Positions 17,973 to 27,529 of a DNA stretch of 64,000 bases are shown one piece after another (position 1 is the stretch's first letter; the number at the start of each line of letters is the position of its first letter). The notes under the pieces were generated by a model. It was not told the DNA's origin and searched no databases. It was given only the letters and a program-made list of their open reading frames with translations. This stretch comes from Rhizobium ecuadorense. Lineage in GTDB: Bacteria > Pseudomonadota > Alphaproteobacteria > Rhizobiales > Rhizobiaceae. The position numbers were made by a program, and so were the translations under genes. Where the stretch lies: the NCBI RefSeq assembly GCF_001187535.1, contig NZ_LFIO01001078.1:1-64000 (forward strand). Direction: 5' to 3'.

Positions 17973-18767
17973 ATGGGTTACATGTTTAACTATCTCGGGC
18001 CGTGGCGACAACAGATTCCGATACTGGCCGGTAACCGCAAAGGACGCGCTCGGCTGACGTTTGCCGAAGGCGACTTCGCTGCGGTCTATGCAATGAGCGA
18101 TGTACACGGATGTTACAATGAACTCGTCGAGGCGCATCGTCGCATCGAGGAGGATGCCGCGCGCATTCCGGGGCCGAAACTTATCGTCATGCTCGGCGAT
18201 TATGTCGACCGCGGGCCCGATTCGAGCGCGGTGCTGGAGTTCCTCAGCAAGAGTCCGCCGGCGGGATTTCAGCGTTTCGCTCTCTGCGGCAATCACGACG
18301 CGGAACTGGTGAAGCTCTACCGCAAACCGGCGCACATTCTTGAATGGCTCGGTTTTGCCGGGACGGAGACGTTGCACTCATACGGTATCGATATCGAGCA
18401 TCTGCTGCAGTCTGCGGCTGGAAGCGAAATGATTGCCCGCGTCATTCGCAACATGATCCCCGAGCGGCATATCCAATTCCTGGAATCGCTGCCGATCATG
18501 CTGCGGATGGGGAGGGTGGTCTTTGTCCATGCCGGCATCAAACCGGGCATCGACCTCAAGAAGCAGAAGGACAGCGACCTGATGTGGATCCGCCAACCCT
18601 TCCTGGATGAAGGGCCGCAGCTTCCTGTCCTCGTGATCCACGGGCATACCCCGGCGCGAACCCCGACATTCGGCCCGCAACGGATCGGAATCGACACCGC
18701 GGTTTCGGCGACGGGCCGGCTCACCGTTCTGACGATAAAAGGAACGCGGGTCGGGCTCCTCAATTAA
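17973..18767 (+). CDS. Metallophosphoesterase (serine/threonine phosphatase-like)
   Basis: 264 residues with the complete calcineurin-type metal site: Asp43 and His45 in SDVHGCY, Asp76 and Arg80 in GDYVDRGPDS, Asn107/His108 in GNHD, His186 in VFVHAGIKPG and His223/His225 in IHGHT. This set is shared by bacterial PP2A-like protein phosphatases and ApaH-like hydrolases; which of these it is cannot be told. Residues 1-35 form a short N-terminal extension. Start could also be the ATG at 17982. Confidence 0.87.
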   Translation: MGYMFNYLGPWRQQIPILAGNRKGRARLTFAEGDFAAVYAMSDVHGCYNELVEAHRRIEEDAARIPGPKLIVMLGDYVDRGPDSSAVLEFLSKSPPAGFQRFALCGNHDAELVKLYRKPAHILEWLGFAGTETLHSYGIDIEHLLQSAAGSEMIARVIRNMIPERHIQFLESLPIMLRMGRVVFVHAGIKPGIDLKKQKDSDLMWIRQPFLDEGPQLPVLVIHGHTPARTPTFGPQRIGIDTAVSATGRLTVLTIKGTRVGLLN

Positions 18768-18819
18768 ATCTCAAGGCGCGATGCCGCCCGAAACCATTCA
18801 GGCTTTTCGGCGAGGTGCG

Positions 18820-18929
18820 CTAAAGCGCGTCGCATCAAATTTGATTCATGCAACGCGCTTTAGCTCATTGTTTTGATGCATGTCGTTATCCCGGAACCGC
18901 GGCACACTTCCGGGCGACATGCATCAAAA
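18820..18929. repeat. RIME1-like intergenic mosaic element (complete copy)
   Basis: About 110 bp made of two dyads. The first pairs CTAAAGCGCGT (18820-18830) with ACGCGCTTTAG (18853-18863). The second pairs TTTTGATGCATGTCG and CCCGGAA (18871-18896) with TTCCGGG and CGACATGCATCAAAA (18908-18929). The same modules recur inverted at 53077-53181, again at about 53219-53264 and as a half at 47774. Length and two-palindrome layout agree with the Rhizobium RIME1 family; the name is inferred. Confidence 0.75.
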
Positions 18930-18933
18930 CCAA

Positions 18934-18960
18934 ACGCCGCGGAATTTTGCTCCGCGGCGT
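18934..18960 (-). terminator. Rho-independent terminator of the UDP-glucose dehydrogenase gene
   Basis: A perfect 10-bp stem (18934-18943 with 18951-18960, 7-base loop). On the minus strand it lies 30 bases past the stop of the dehydrogenase gene and is followed by TTTGGTTTT. Confidence 0.75.
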
Positions 18961-18989
18961 CGGGACGATTATCGGTTCACCACAACCTG

Positions 18990-20318
18990 TCAGGCGTTTG
19001 TCGATTCCTGATAGAGATTGGTGCCGATGCCGGTATAGGTAAAGCCGTGTTTGCGGACCTCGTCGCTGCGGTAAATATTGCGCAGGTCGACCAGGACCGG
19101 GGCGCGCATCGACTGCTTCAGGCGATTGAAATCGAGCGCGCGGAACTGGTTCCATTCGGTGACGATGACAAGCGCATCCGCACCAGCGGCCGCTTCATAG
19201 GGACCGCTCGCATATTCGATATTCTCGATCACCTTGCGGGCATTCTCCATGCCCTCGGGATCGTAGCCGACCACCAGGGCGCCGGCGTCCTGCAGGGTCT
19301 GGATGACCGCAATCGCCGGGCTGTCACGCATGTCGTCGGTGTTCGGCTTGAAGGTCAGGCCGAGAATCGCGATCTTCTTGCCGCGAATGTCGCCGCCGAC
19401 GGCCGAGATGACTTTACGTCCCATCGCCCGCTTGCGGTTGTCGTTGATCGAGATCGTCGTCTCGATAAGCCGAATCGGCGCGTCGTAATCCTGCGCCGTC
19501 TTGGCGAGGGCAAGCGTATCCTTGGGGAAGCACGAACCGCCGTAACCCGGACCGGCATGCAGGAACTTGGCGCCGATACGGCCATCGAGACCGATGCCGC
19601 GCGAAACGTCCTGGACGTTTGCATCAACGCGTTCGCAAAGATCGGCGATCTCGTTGATGAAGGTGATCTTCATCGCGAGGAATGCATTGGCAGCATATTT
19701 GATCAATTCCGAGGTGCGGCGGGTGGTGAAGACCAAGGGGGCCTGGTTGAGGTAAAGCGGGCGGTAGACCTCGGTCATGGCTTCGCGTGCCCGATCGTCA
19801 TTCAGGCCGACGACGATACGGTCGGGACGCTTGAAATCTTCGATCGCCGCGCCTTCGCGCAGGAACTCCGGATTGGAAACGACGGCGACATCCGCCGCAG
19901 GATTGGTTTCACGCATGATGCGCTCGACTTCGTCGCCGGTGCCGACCGGCACCGTCGACTTGGTGACGATCACGGTGAAGCCTTCCACATAGGTGGCAAT
20001 CTCGCGCGCCGCGGCGTAGACATAGGAGAGATCCGCGTGGCCGTCGCCGCGCCGGGACGGCGTGCCGACCGCAATGAACACGACGTCGGCGCTACGGACG
20101 CTTTCGCCGACATCCGTCGAAAACGACAACCGGCCGGTGCTGGTATTTTCGGCGACCAATTGTTCCAGACCCGGCTCGTAGATCGGAATGCGGCCTTCGC
20201 GAAGGGCTTCGATCTTGCTCAGGTCCTTGTCTACGCAGATGACGTCATGGCCGAAATCCGCAAAGCAAACGCCTGAAACGAGGCCGACATAGCCTGATCC
20301 AATCATCGTGATGCGCAT
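18990..20318 (-). CDS. rkpK: UDP-glucose 6-dehydrogenase
   Basis: 442 residues. NAD motif GSGYVGLVSG (residues 7-16), FIAVGTPS, active-site loop NPEFLREG, Lys208 region ELIKYAANAFLA and catalytic Cys263 in GGSCFPKD. It oxidises UDP-glucose twice to UDP-glucuronate, the donor for PssDE/PssC and precursor of UDP-galacturonate and UDP-xylose made by other enzymes encoded in this window. Known as RkpK in rhizobia. Monocistronic, ending at a strong hairpin. Confidence 0.93.
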   Translation of the reverse strand: MRITMIGSGYVGLVSGVCFADFGHDVICVDKDLSKIEALREGRIPIYEPGLEQLVAENTSTGRLSFSTDVGESVRSADVVFIAVGTPSRRGDGHADLSYVYAAAREIATYVEGFTVIVTKSTVPVGTGDEVERIMRETNPAADVAVVSNPEFLREGAAIEDFKRPDRIVVGLNDDRAREAMTEVYRPLYLNQAPLVFTTRRTSELIKYAANAFLAMKITFINEIADLCERVDANVQDVSRGIGLDGRIGAKFLHAGPGYGGSCFPKDTLALAKTAQDYDAPIRLIETTISINDNRKRAMGRKVISAVGGDIRGKKIAILGLTFKPNTDDMRDSPAIAVIQTLQDAGALVVGYDPEGMENARKVIENIEYASGPYEAAAGADALVIVTEWNQFRALDFNRLKQSMRAPVLVDLRNIYRSDEVRKHGFTYTGIGTNLYQESTNA

Positions 20319-20511
20319 AATTCCCTCAAATCATTAGAGTAGGACATCATGCTGCGTCGCAGCATGGCGTCCGTCATACTTAATCTGGGCGAAAAGACAA
20401 TATCGAAGATCGCTTGATACCCATACCGGAAATCGAACTTGGGGCGCCGCAACTCTCTGACGGCGGCCCTGTCGATAGCAAAAACATAGGTTTGTGTGAG
20501 CGATATGACAA

Positions 20512-20539
20512 GTCGAGCCGTTCGTCAGAGCGGCTCGAC
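20512..20539 (-). terminator. Hairpin downstream of the transglutaminase-like gene
   Basis: A 9-bp stem GTCGAGCCG (20512-20520) with CGGCTCGAC (20531-20539), 10-base loop. It lies 48 bases past the minus-strand stop at 20587. No convincing T run follows, so termination is only likely. Confidence 0.45.
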
Positions 20540-20586
20540 CTGGATTTCTAAAGCGGTGCGTTCAGCTTATTTTGCGGCGCCCGCTG

Positions 20587-21186
20587 TCACAGCCGATACC
20601 AGACATAGGGGTCTGTTCCCGATTGAATCTTGTCCCAGCGCAGATCGGTATCCCGCCAATTCTTGATGCTGCTTAGCCTGTTGTCGAGCACGAGGTCGCC
20701 CTTATCGGTCCTGACCACCAGGACGGCATGCCCTTCACCGGAGGGTGTATAGGCGGTCGCAATCCGCAAAGCGCGCGACGACCAGCCCATCGCGATCAGC
20801 CGGCTGCGCTTGGTGAGCGCGAAATCTTCGCAGTCGCCGCTGCGCACATTCACCTTCCAGACGTCGCCGTTCAATTCGTTGCGGGAATCGTTCCGGCCGA
20901 TCATCGTACGATTGACGGTGCCGTTCACGTTTTTCAGCTGCAGCATTTGCTCGTCGGTGAGCGCGACGACCGAGAGACCGTTGTTGTCGCGGCATTCGGC
21001 CGGGTTCTGGGCGCAGAACAATACCTGCGCGAAGGGCGGAATGATCGTGCCTTTTTCAGAGATATAGCTGACCGCCGACCTGCCGTTCAGGCCGCGGGCG
21101 AAACCTGCGGGACCGGCGGCAAATGCCGAGCAGGCATTCCCTGCTGTAAAGGCCAGCGCCAGAAGTGTAACGAATGTCTTCTTCAT
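20587..21186 (-). CDS. Bacterial transglutaminase-like cysteine peptidase (BTLCP)
   Basis: 199 residues with an N-terminal signal peptide (about 1-24, ending SAFAA). Catalytic triad Cys119 in SGDCEDFALTKR, His153 in GEGHAVLVV and Asp168 in DLVLDNR, spaced as in the BTLCP family. Relatives are periplasmic proteases; LapG, the best studied, cleaves a surface adhesin under cyclic-di-GMP control, but the LapD partner is not in this window, so that role is only a possibility. Stands alone; GGGGA precedes the ATG. Confidence 0.85.
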   Translation of the reverse strand: MKKTFVTLLALAFTAGNACSAFAAGPAGFARGLNGRSAVSYISEKGTIIPPFAQVLFCAQNPAECRDNNGLSVVALTDEQMLQLKNVNGTVNRTMIGRNDSRNELNGDVWKVNVRSGDCEDFALTKRSRLIAMGWSSRALRIATAYTPSGEGHAVLVVRTDKGDLVLDNRLSSIKNWRDTDLRWDKIQSGTDPYVWYRL

Positions 21187-21491
21187 CTGTTAAATCCCCG
21201 TTCAGGGCAACTGATTGAGATCAGGCTTGCCTTTTTTCTCAGTCAATGGCATGGCGATCTAGTGATCCGCCAAGTATTGGCTGCAGAACGTCTGTCCCGT
21301 TCCTGCTGCTTGACGGAGCATAGCCGGGGGCTTGTCTCGATTGGCTTAAGTCTTTCGCGACAATTTTAAACGATGTGAAATTCTGTTGCACTTTAACACG
21401 CAAGCCTTTGATATGCAACTTATGTTAGTACGTGCATATTAACCGCTCGGGTTGTAATTCTGCCGTTGCCGCTCGCCGGCGAAGAGATCGA

Positions 21492-22916
21492 ATGTTATCC
21501 AACCTCATCAACAGGCAGGTTTTGCGAGAGGCCCTTCTCTTCGCCTTTATCGGCCTCGTTATACTGACGCTCATTCCGTTCGGAAGCGTCACGCCCTTTC
21601 CCTTCGCCTTTGCTGCGATCGGAATGTTTACCCTTGGCGCCATTTCGGCACTGCTGTTCGGAGAGCCGAGACAAAGCAGGCGGGTTTTCGGTATCGCCCT
21701 GTTGATGCTTGTCGTGGTGACGGGCTGGACGTTCATCCAGACCATTGAACTGCCGTCCAACTGGCTGGCAAACCCGGCCTGGAGTGCTGCGCGTGACCTG
21801 GCAGGTGTCGATTACGCGGCAATCTCGGTCGAGCCGGCCGACACGCTGGCGTCGATCCTCTCCGTGGCACTGCCCTTCGTTACGTTCCTGACCGGGCTTC
21901 TCTTATGCGATACCGATCAGCGTGCGAGGAAAGTGTTGGCCTTCCTCGGGCTGTCGGCGGGTATCATCGCTGTGTTCGGTCTGCTGCAGTTTTCACTGTT
22001 TCCCAGCATCTTGATCGTCGTGGAGAAGCACGCCTACCTCGACAGCCTGACCGGAGTCTTCGTCAATCGCAATACCGCGGCGACCTTCCTCGGGCTTGGA
22101 ACGCTGCTGATGCTGACCCTGGTCAGAGACATCGTCCGTTCCTATTCGAAGCATCCGCCCGGCGAGCCGGGCCGAAACACTCTTCTGTTGAAGTCGTGGA
22201 TGTATATCCTGCTCTTGTGCGCATGCTTCACCGCGCTGATGCTGACCCGCTCACGCGCCGGCATATTCGCGACCTTTATTGCCGCTCTCATTTATTTCCC
22301 GTGGCTGGTCATGAATTGGAGCGGCTCGCGGCGCTATCTGAAACCGGCGCCGGGATGGCGTTCGATGCTGAAACTCCTCTCGGCGATCGTTTTCGTCGTC
22401 GTGCTGCTGACGGTGTTTGCAGGTCAGGCGATTTTGCGCGCACAAGAGCGGCGGCTCGAGGATGATGATCGGTTCTGCATCCTGCCGGGCATTTGGCGTG
22501 CCATTTCGGATCATTGGTTGACCGGGACCGGCCTCGGAACCTTCCGGACCGTATTTCCTGCCTATCGCGATCCTGCCTGTGGAATTTTCGGGATCTTCGA
22601 CCGGGCGCATAATTTCTATCTCGAAGGATTTTTGGGTCTCGGAATATTATTCCCGATTGCCGCGATCCTGGTCTTCTCTGTCCTTGCCAAGGTGTTTCGG
22701 CAGGGGTTCGCCCAAAGGCGGCGTCTCAGGCATTTTGTGCTGCTTGGCTTGGCGGCAACGGTTCTGGTCGCCCTTCATGCGGCCGTCGATTTCTCGCTGC
22801 AAATACCGGGTTTTGCTGTGTTTTATTCCGCCTTCCTCAGTGCGGTCGTCGCGATAAGCCTTGGGCGCAGCAACGGAGAGGCGGATGTGGCATATGAGCG
22901 GCCGCTCAGCCGCTAA
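21492..22916 (+). CDS. pssT: O-antigen ligase/Wzy-type polysaccharide polymerase, PssT-like
   Basis: 474 residues with around 12 membrane segments and a large periplasmic loop containing GTFRTVFPAYRDP and DRAHNFYLEGFLGLGI, the H-N-Y/F motif of the Wzy_C family. It would join lipid-linked EPS repeat units in the periplasm. The start at 21492 follows AAGAGA; the upstream 20 codons are arginine-rich and unlikely. It heads the pssT-N-O-P order known from R. leguminosarum, which supports the symbol; the next gene is 286 bases away and may have its own promoter. Confidence 0.82.
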   Translation: MLSNLINRQVLREALLFAFIGLVILTLIPFGSVTPFPFAFAAIGMFTLGAISALLFGEPRQSRRVFGIALLMLVVVTGWTFIQTIELPSNWLANPAWSAARDLAGVDYAAISVEPADTLASILSVALPFVTFLTGLLLCDTDQRARKVLAFLGLSAGIIAVFGLLQFSLFPSILIVVEKHAYLDSLTGVFVNRNTAATFLGLGTLLMLTLVRDIVRSYSKHPPGEPGRNTLLLKSWMYILLLCACFTALMLTRSRAGIFATFIAALIYFPWLVMNWSGSRRYLKPAPGWRSMLKLLSAIVFVVVLLTVFAGQAILRAQERRLEDDDRFCILPGIWRAISDHWLTGTGLGTFRTVFPAYRDPACGIFGIFDRAHNFYLEGFLGLGILFPIAAILVFSVLAKVFRQGFAQRRRLRHFVLLGLAATVLVALHAAVDFSLQIPGFAVFYSAFLSAVVAISLGRSNGEADVAYERPLSR

Positions 22917-23202
22917 AATTTAAACAGATGGTTTATGAAGGTTTTTGAAAAATAGCGATTGTGCAGGTGCGAACTGTTGACTCTGAAACGCAAGAAATTT
23001 TATAGCGGGTCTAGCCCTCGGGTTCTTACGGCGCCAGAAAAGTTAAACTGGGTCGTTATTCGCTTCCTCAGGGGCTTGGCGTTGCCAGCCTGCCACAGTT
23101 AGGGGAATGTTAATCGGCTTTCAGTGTTATTGATCGGGGTTTGTCTTGTATTTTGTCAGATTGCGGGGCAGTAGCTTCAGGGGCGTCAACACAGGTTATT
23201 CT

Positions 23203-24414
23203 ATGGGTTGTTCTCGTATCGGTAGTACACGCGTCGCCATTGTTGTAGCGCTAACCACTATATTGGCAAGCTGCACATCGTTGCCAAGGTCCGGTCCCGA
23301 TCACAAAGATGTCGATCGAGATGCGGCAGTGAAAGTGACAACGAAGGAGCGTCGCGTCGGCATCGACTACGCCCTGATTGATCTCAGCAAGAACGTTCTG
23401 CCCTATTTTACCTCTGCCCAGCCGACGTCCTTCAAAGGATTTGGCGGTGGTCGCGGAGGAGCCCCTGAAATTCCGCTTGGTTACGGCGATGTCGTTCAGG
23501 TTGCCATCTTCGAAGCGCAGTCCGGTGGGTTGTTCATTCCCTCGGACGCCGGCAGCCGGCCCGGCAATTACATCAATCTGCCGGAGCAGACCATCGATCG
23601 AAACGGAACGATTACGATCCCCTATGCCGGTCGCGTTCCGGCCGCCGGTCGCCTGAAGGAGACCGTGGAGCAGGACGTCGAAGATCGGCTGGCGAGCCGC
23701 GCGATCGAGCCGCAGGTGGTTATTACGACAACGAACAGCCGCTCCAGTCAGGTGGCCGTGCTCGGTGACGTCAACAATCCTCAGCGCGTCACGATCAGCC
23801 CGGCCGGTGAGCGTGTTCTCGATGTCATTTCCGCCGCCGGCGGTTTGACGACCAACAATATCGAAACGAATGTTACGCTGCAGCGTCGCGGCAAGACGGC
23901 AACCGTCGCCTACAATACGCTGTTGAAGAATCCGGCGGAGAATATCTATGTCGCGCCGAATGATACGGTCTCGATCGATCATGAGCGCCGCACCTATCTC
24001 ACGCTCGGCGCCGCTGGCGTCAGCGGCCGCTTCGATTTCGAAGAATCCGACCTGACCCTAGGAGAAGCAATCGCCAAGGCGGGCGGTCTGCGCGACGACC
24101 GCGCCGATCCGGCTCAGGTCTTGCTCTATCGCTTGGTCCCGAAGAAAACGGTTCAGTCGATGAACGTCGACACGACGAGATTTGCGGGTGAGACGGTTCC
24201 AGTGATCGTCCGCGCGAATCTGCGCGATCCGGCGACCTTGTTTGCCGTTCAGCAATTCAAGATGGAAGACAAGGATATTATCTATATTTCCAATTCGGAC
24301 TCTGTTGAATTGGTCAAGTTCCTTGACATCGTAAACTCGGTATCGTCCACTGTTGCCGGCGTGACCGACGATGCGAACGATACTCGCAACGCGGTCCAGG
24401 ATCTCGGAAATTGA
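23203..24414 (+). CDS. pssN: Outer-membrane polysaccharide export lipoprotein (Wza/OPX family), PssN-like
   Basis: 403 residues from ATG 23203. A lipoprotein signal with lipobox LASC places the lipidated cysteine at residue 24. The Poly_export domain (about 85-170) includes YGDVVQVAIFEAQSGGLF and RNGTITIPYAGRVPAAGR; two SLBB-like domains follow (about 175-260 and 265-360). These proteins form the outer-membrane exit of EPS working with a PCP such as PssP. A longer frame from 23146 lacks a signal and is rejected. Confidence 0.88.
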   Translation: MGCSRIGSTRVAIVVALTTILASCTSLPRSGPDHKDVDRDAAVKVTTKERRVGIDYALIDLSKNVLPYFTSAQPTSFKGFGGGRGGAPEIPLGYGDVVQVAIFEAQSGGLFIPSDAGSRPGNYINLPEQTIDRNGTITIPYAGRVPAAGRLKETVEQDVEDRLASRAIEPQVVITTTNSRSSQVAVLGDVNNPQRVTISPAGERVLDVISAAGGLTTNNIETNVTLQRRGKTATVAYNTLLKNPAENIYVAPNDTVSIDHERRTYLTLGAAGVSGRFDFEESDLTLGEAIAKAGGLRDDRADPAQVLLYRLVPKKTVQSMNVDTTRFAGETVPVIVRANLRDPATLFAVQQFKMEDKDIIYISNSDSVELVKFLDIVNSVSSTVAGVTDDANDTRNAVQDLGN

Positions 24415-24493
24415 TTGAAATAGGCGAGTCGGCATCGATCGCGAGTGATCAATGCCGGCGGTCTATATAGCGGATTTGATGAAGGACTATGTT

Positions 24494-25201
24494 ATGGCAA
24501 GGTCAGCTGTTTATCGTAAGCTTGCATATAGCGGAATTGTCGTTGCGATGTTTGCCGGGATGAATTCAAGCGCTTTTGCGGCGGCTTGCCTGGGGCCGGC
24601 AAATCTTACTTCCGTCGATGTCAGCGGATTTACGGCCAACCCTGCCGTTCTGCTCGATATGTCCGATCCATTGATTTTGTCGTCGCGTGTTCGCGCCCTG
24701 GTCGGGACCAGCAATGACGCGCTGTCGCCGGTGATCGAGCAGGCCAAGAAGGCCAATGCCGCGCAGATGGCGGCTATCGGCTCCGGTCTTGGCCGGGCCG
24801 CAAACAGCTGCCAGGTATCGGATCCGCAATTCAAGCTGGCGATCGAAAAGGCCGTTGCCGACGCGGCGAGTGCCGATCCCAACCTTGCTCCGCTGCTTGC
24901 AGCCTTTGCAAAGGTCCTTGCCGAAGGTGGCACCGCGGCGCTCGGTCCGGGCGCAGGCGCTGCCGCTGCTGCATCCGGCATTGGCAACACGGGGTCGATC
25001 GGGCAGACAGGTCCTGGATCGGACGATGGTACGCCCTTTGACGGCGCGGCGACGACTGCCGGTTCGCTGGTTTCGAACGCCGGCGATGGAGATAGCTCGT
25101 CCTCGACCTCGACAAGGACATTCCTCACCGTCAATGGGGGAGGGCAGTCGTCCTCTGACACGACGGGATCCACCAGTCCGAGCACACCCGTCATACAATA
25201 G
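24494..25201 (+). CDS. pssO: Exported alanine/serine-rich protein, PssO-like
   Basis: 235 residues. ATG 24494 has GAAGGA at the right distance and a signal peptide ending SSAFAA. The mature region begins CLGPANLTS, has a helical stretch (about 70-165) rich in alanine, and a low-complexity tail of glycine, serine and threonine. No enzyme motif is seen. In R. leguminosarum PssO, encoded between pssN and pssP, is an extracytoplasmic EPS-export accessory; the symbol rests on position, signal and composition. Confidence 0.65.
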   Translation: MARSAVYRKLAYSGIVVAMFAGMNSSAFAAACLGPANLTSVDVSGFTANPAVLLDMSDPLILSSRVRALVGTSNDALSPVIEQAKKANAAQMAAIGSGLGRAANSCQVSDPQFKLAIEKAVADAASADPNLAPLLAAFAKVLAEGGTAALGPGAGAAAAASGIGNTGSIGQTGPGSDDGTPFDGAATTAGSLVSNAGDGDSSSSTSTRTFLTVNGGGQSSSDTTGSTSPSTPVIQ

Positions 25202-25252
25202 CTGGAATTGCCCGTAGATCTTAGCGCTTGACGCCTTAGTTGGAGATCGAAA

Positions 25253-27529
25253 TTGCTATCGCCAGATAAACTTACGCCGCGTATCGACCCCTCCCGCGAT
25301 ACGGGAAACGAAGCTGATTTCATCGATTTCGACAAGCTGATCGCGATCGCCCGCCGACAGTGGCGGATGGTTGCGGCGTGCGCGTTCGCCTTCGCCATTC
25401 TCGGCGTTGTCTATGTGCTGACGTCGGTGCCGGTCTACACCGCCGACACAAGCGTGCTGATCGACCGCAGCGATAACCAGGTGATCAACCAACTGGCGGC
25501 TTTCGGCCAGATGGACGATGACGAAGGTACCGTCCTCAGCCAGGTCGAGCTGTTGAAGTCCGACACGATCGCCTATGCCGTTGTCGATAAGTTGAAACTG
25601 GTCGACGATCCGGTGTTCAATGCACAGCGCAATTCGCTGTTTTCAGTTGCAACCGTGAAGTCTCTGTTCAGTTTCAAATCATGGTTTGCCGACGACGCGG
25701 CAGTGGCGCCCGATCCGGAAATGTTACGGCGGTACGCTGCGGAAACTGTGGCCGGCAATATCGATGTCGAACGTGTCGGCAAATCCTACGTTCTCGATGT
25801 CAGTTATACCTCGCAGTCACCCGATATGGCGCGTCAGATCGCCGCGGCCATTGCCGACGTCTATCTGGTCGATAAACTCAATTCGAAATACGAAGCGACA
25901 CGCCGGGCCGGTGAATGGCTGCAGGAGCGTATCGAAGAGCTTCGGCAGCAGGCACTGGACACCGACCTTGCGGTTCAGAAATTCCGCAGCGAGCATGGGC
26001 TTGTCGAGGCCGGATCCGGTACGCTGATCAGCGAACAGCAGCTTTCCGAGATCAACACGCAGTTGATCAATGCCCAGGCCGAGACGGCGAAGGCCGAGGC
26101 AAAATATGCGCGCGTCAAATCGATCATCGACGCCAAGCAGACCGATGCCATCGTCACCGATGTGCTCGACAGTTCCATTTCCAACGACCTGCGCAAGAAA
26201 TATCTCGAGGCTTCCAAGCTCGAGACCGAAATCGAGGCGCGGCTCGGTCCCGATCACGTTCAGGCGGTTCGGCTTCGTGCGGAAATGGAAGAATATAAGA
26301 GACTCATGTTCGATGAGTTGAACCGCATCGCCGAGAGTTACCAAAGCGAGCTGCAGGTTGCGCAGTCACGGGAAAATTCTCTGCGTGACAGTGTCACGAA
26401 GGCGACCGGTGTTGCCGCGACGGCCGGCGAAACGCAGGTGCAGGTTCGCGAACTCGAGCGCACGCGCGATACCTATAAGAATCTTTATCAGAGTTTCCTG
26501 ACGCGCTACCAGGAAGCCATTCAGCAGCAGAGCTTCCCGATTACCGCTGCGCGCATCATCACGATGGCGGAGACCCCGACGAAGCCGAGTGCTCCGAAGA
26601 GAGCCCTTGTCGTCGCTTTTGCGATGTTCCTCGGATGTGCGGTCGGAAGCGGCATAGGCGCTTTCCGAGAATTCCGGGATCGGTTCTTCCGCACCGGCGA
26701 TGACGTCAAGGAAGTGCTCGATGTGGAATCGCTTGGTGTCATGCCGCTGGTTGACGATAACGTCGATGATCCCACGCTTGTCGATCCAAGCAATCCGCGA
26801 AGCATTGCCAGGGGCAGCAAGACCACGACCTATGTCGAGGAGCATCCGCTTTCGGCATTTGCCGAGACGCTTCGAAGCGCCAAGATTGCGATCGACCTCA
26901 GTGCGGCTGATCAGCGCTGCAAGGTCATCGGCGTGGTGTCGAGCTTGCCCGGCGAAGGAAAGTCGACGACATCCATCAATTTTGCCAAGCTTCTGGCAAT
27001 GCAAGGCGCCCGCTGCCTGCTTATCGACGGCGACATGCGAAATCCTGGCTCGACCCGGGCAATCGGCCGCCATGCCGAGGCCGGCTTGCTCGAGGCGATC
27101 GTCGACGGCCGTCCGCTCAAGGATCTGATCCTTCTCGATCCCAAAACCAAGCTTGCATTTCTGCCGACGGTTGCACGATATCGTGTCCCGCATTCGTCGG
27201 AACTGCTCGCATCACGTGGCATGGATCAGCTTCTTGAAGTGGCGCGTCAAAGCTTCGATTACATCATCGTCGACCTGCCGCCTTTGGCGCCGGTTGTCGA
27301 TGCGCGCGCTATCAATTCGAAGCTCGATGCGGTGGTTTTCGTTATCGAGTGGGGAAAGACATCGCGCAAGGTCGTGCAGTCGACGCTGCTGTCGGAGCCC
27401 GAACTCTATGCGAAATGCGTCGGCGCTATATTGACCAAGGTCGATCCGTCGCAGATGAAGCTTTACCGGACATTCGGCTCCAGCGAATACTATTATAAGC
27501 GTTATTCGCGATACTATACCGAAAGCTGA
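25253..27529 (+). CDS. pssP: Polysaccharide co-polymerase with tyrosine autokinase domain, PssP-like
   Basis: 758 residues from a TTG with GGAG seven bases upstream. A Wzz-type chain-length domain is bounded by membrane helices at about 37-58 and 450-472, with coiled coils between (about 200-410). The cytoplasmic BY-kinase has Walker A SSLPGEGKST (about 562), Walker A-prime LLIDGDMRN and Walker B YIIVDLPPL. The C-terminus holds a tyrosine cluster SSEYYYKRYSRYY for autophosphorylation. Such proteins set chain length and gate export with the OPX lipoprotein. Fused kinase and Wzz domains fit PssP/ExoP. Confidence 0.92.
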   Translation: MLSPDKLTPRIDPSRDTGNEADFIDFDKLIAIARRQWRMVAACAFAFAILGVVYVLTSVPVYTADTSVLIDRSDNQVINQLAAFGQMDDDEGTVLSQVELLKSDTIAYAVVDKLKLVDDPVFNAQRNSLFSVATVKSLFSFKSWFADDAAVAPDPEMLRRYAAETVAGNIDVERVGKSYVLDVSYTSQSPDMARQIAAAIADVYLVDKLNSKYEATRRAGEWLQERIEELRQQALDTDLAVQKFRSEHGLVEAGSGTLISEQQLSEINTQLINAQAETAKAEAKYARVKSIIDAKQTDAIVTDVLDSSISNDLRKKYLEASKLETEIEARLGPDHVQAVRLRAEMEEYKRLMFDELNRIAESYQSELQVAQSRENSLRDSVTKATGVAATAGETQVQVRELERTRDTYKNLYQSFLTRYQEAIQQQSFPITAARIITMAETPTKPSAPKRALVVAFAMFLGCAVGSGIGAFREFRDRFFRTGDDVKEVLDVESLGVMPLVDDNVDDPTLVDPSNPRSIARGSKTTTYVEEHPLSAFAETLRSAKIAIDLSAADQRCKVIGVVSSLPGEGKSTTSINFAKLLAMQGARCLLIDGDMRNPGSTRAIGRHAEAGLLEAIVDGRPLKDLILLDPKTKLAFLPTVARYRVPHSSELLASRGMDQLLEVARQSFDYIIVDLPPLAPVVDARAINSKLDAVVFVIEWGKTSRKVVQSTLLSEPELYAKCVGAILTKVDPSQMKLYRTFGSSEYYYKRYSRYYTES

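Noticed and set aside
18873..20276. 467-codon plus-strand frame opposite the UDP-glucose dehydrogenase
   Set aside because: It covers the RIME-like repeat, the terminator and the antisense of a well-defined enzyme; no ribosome binding site or family motif.
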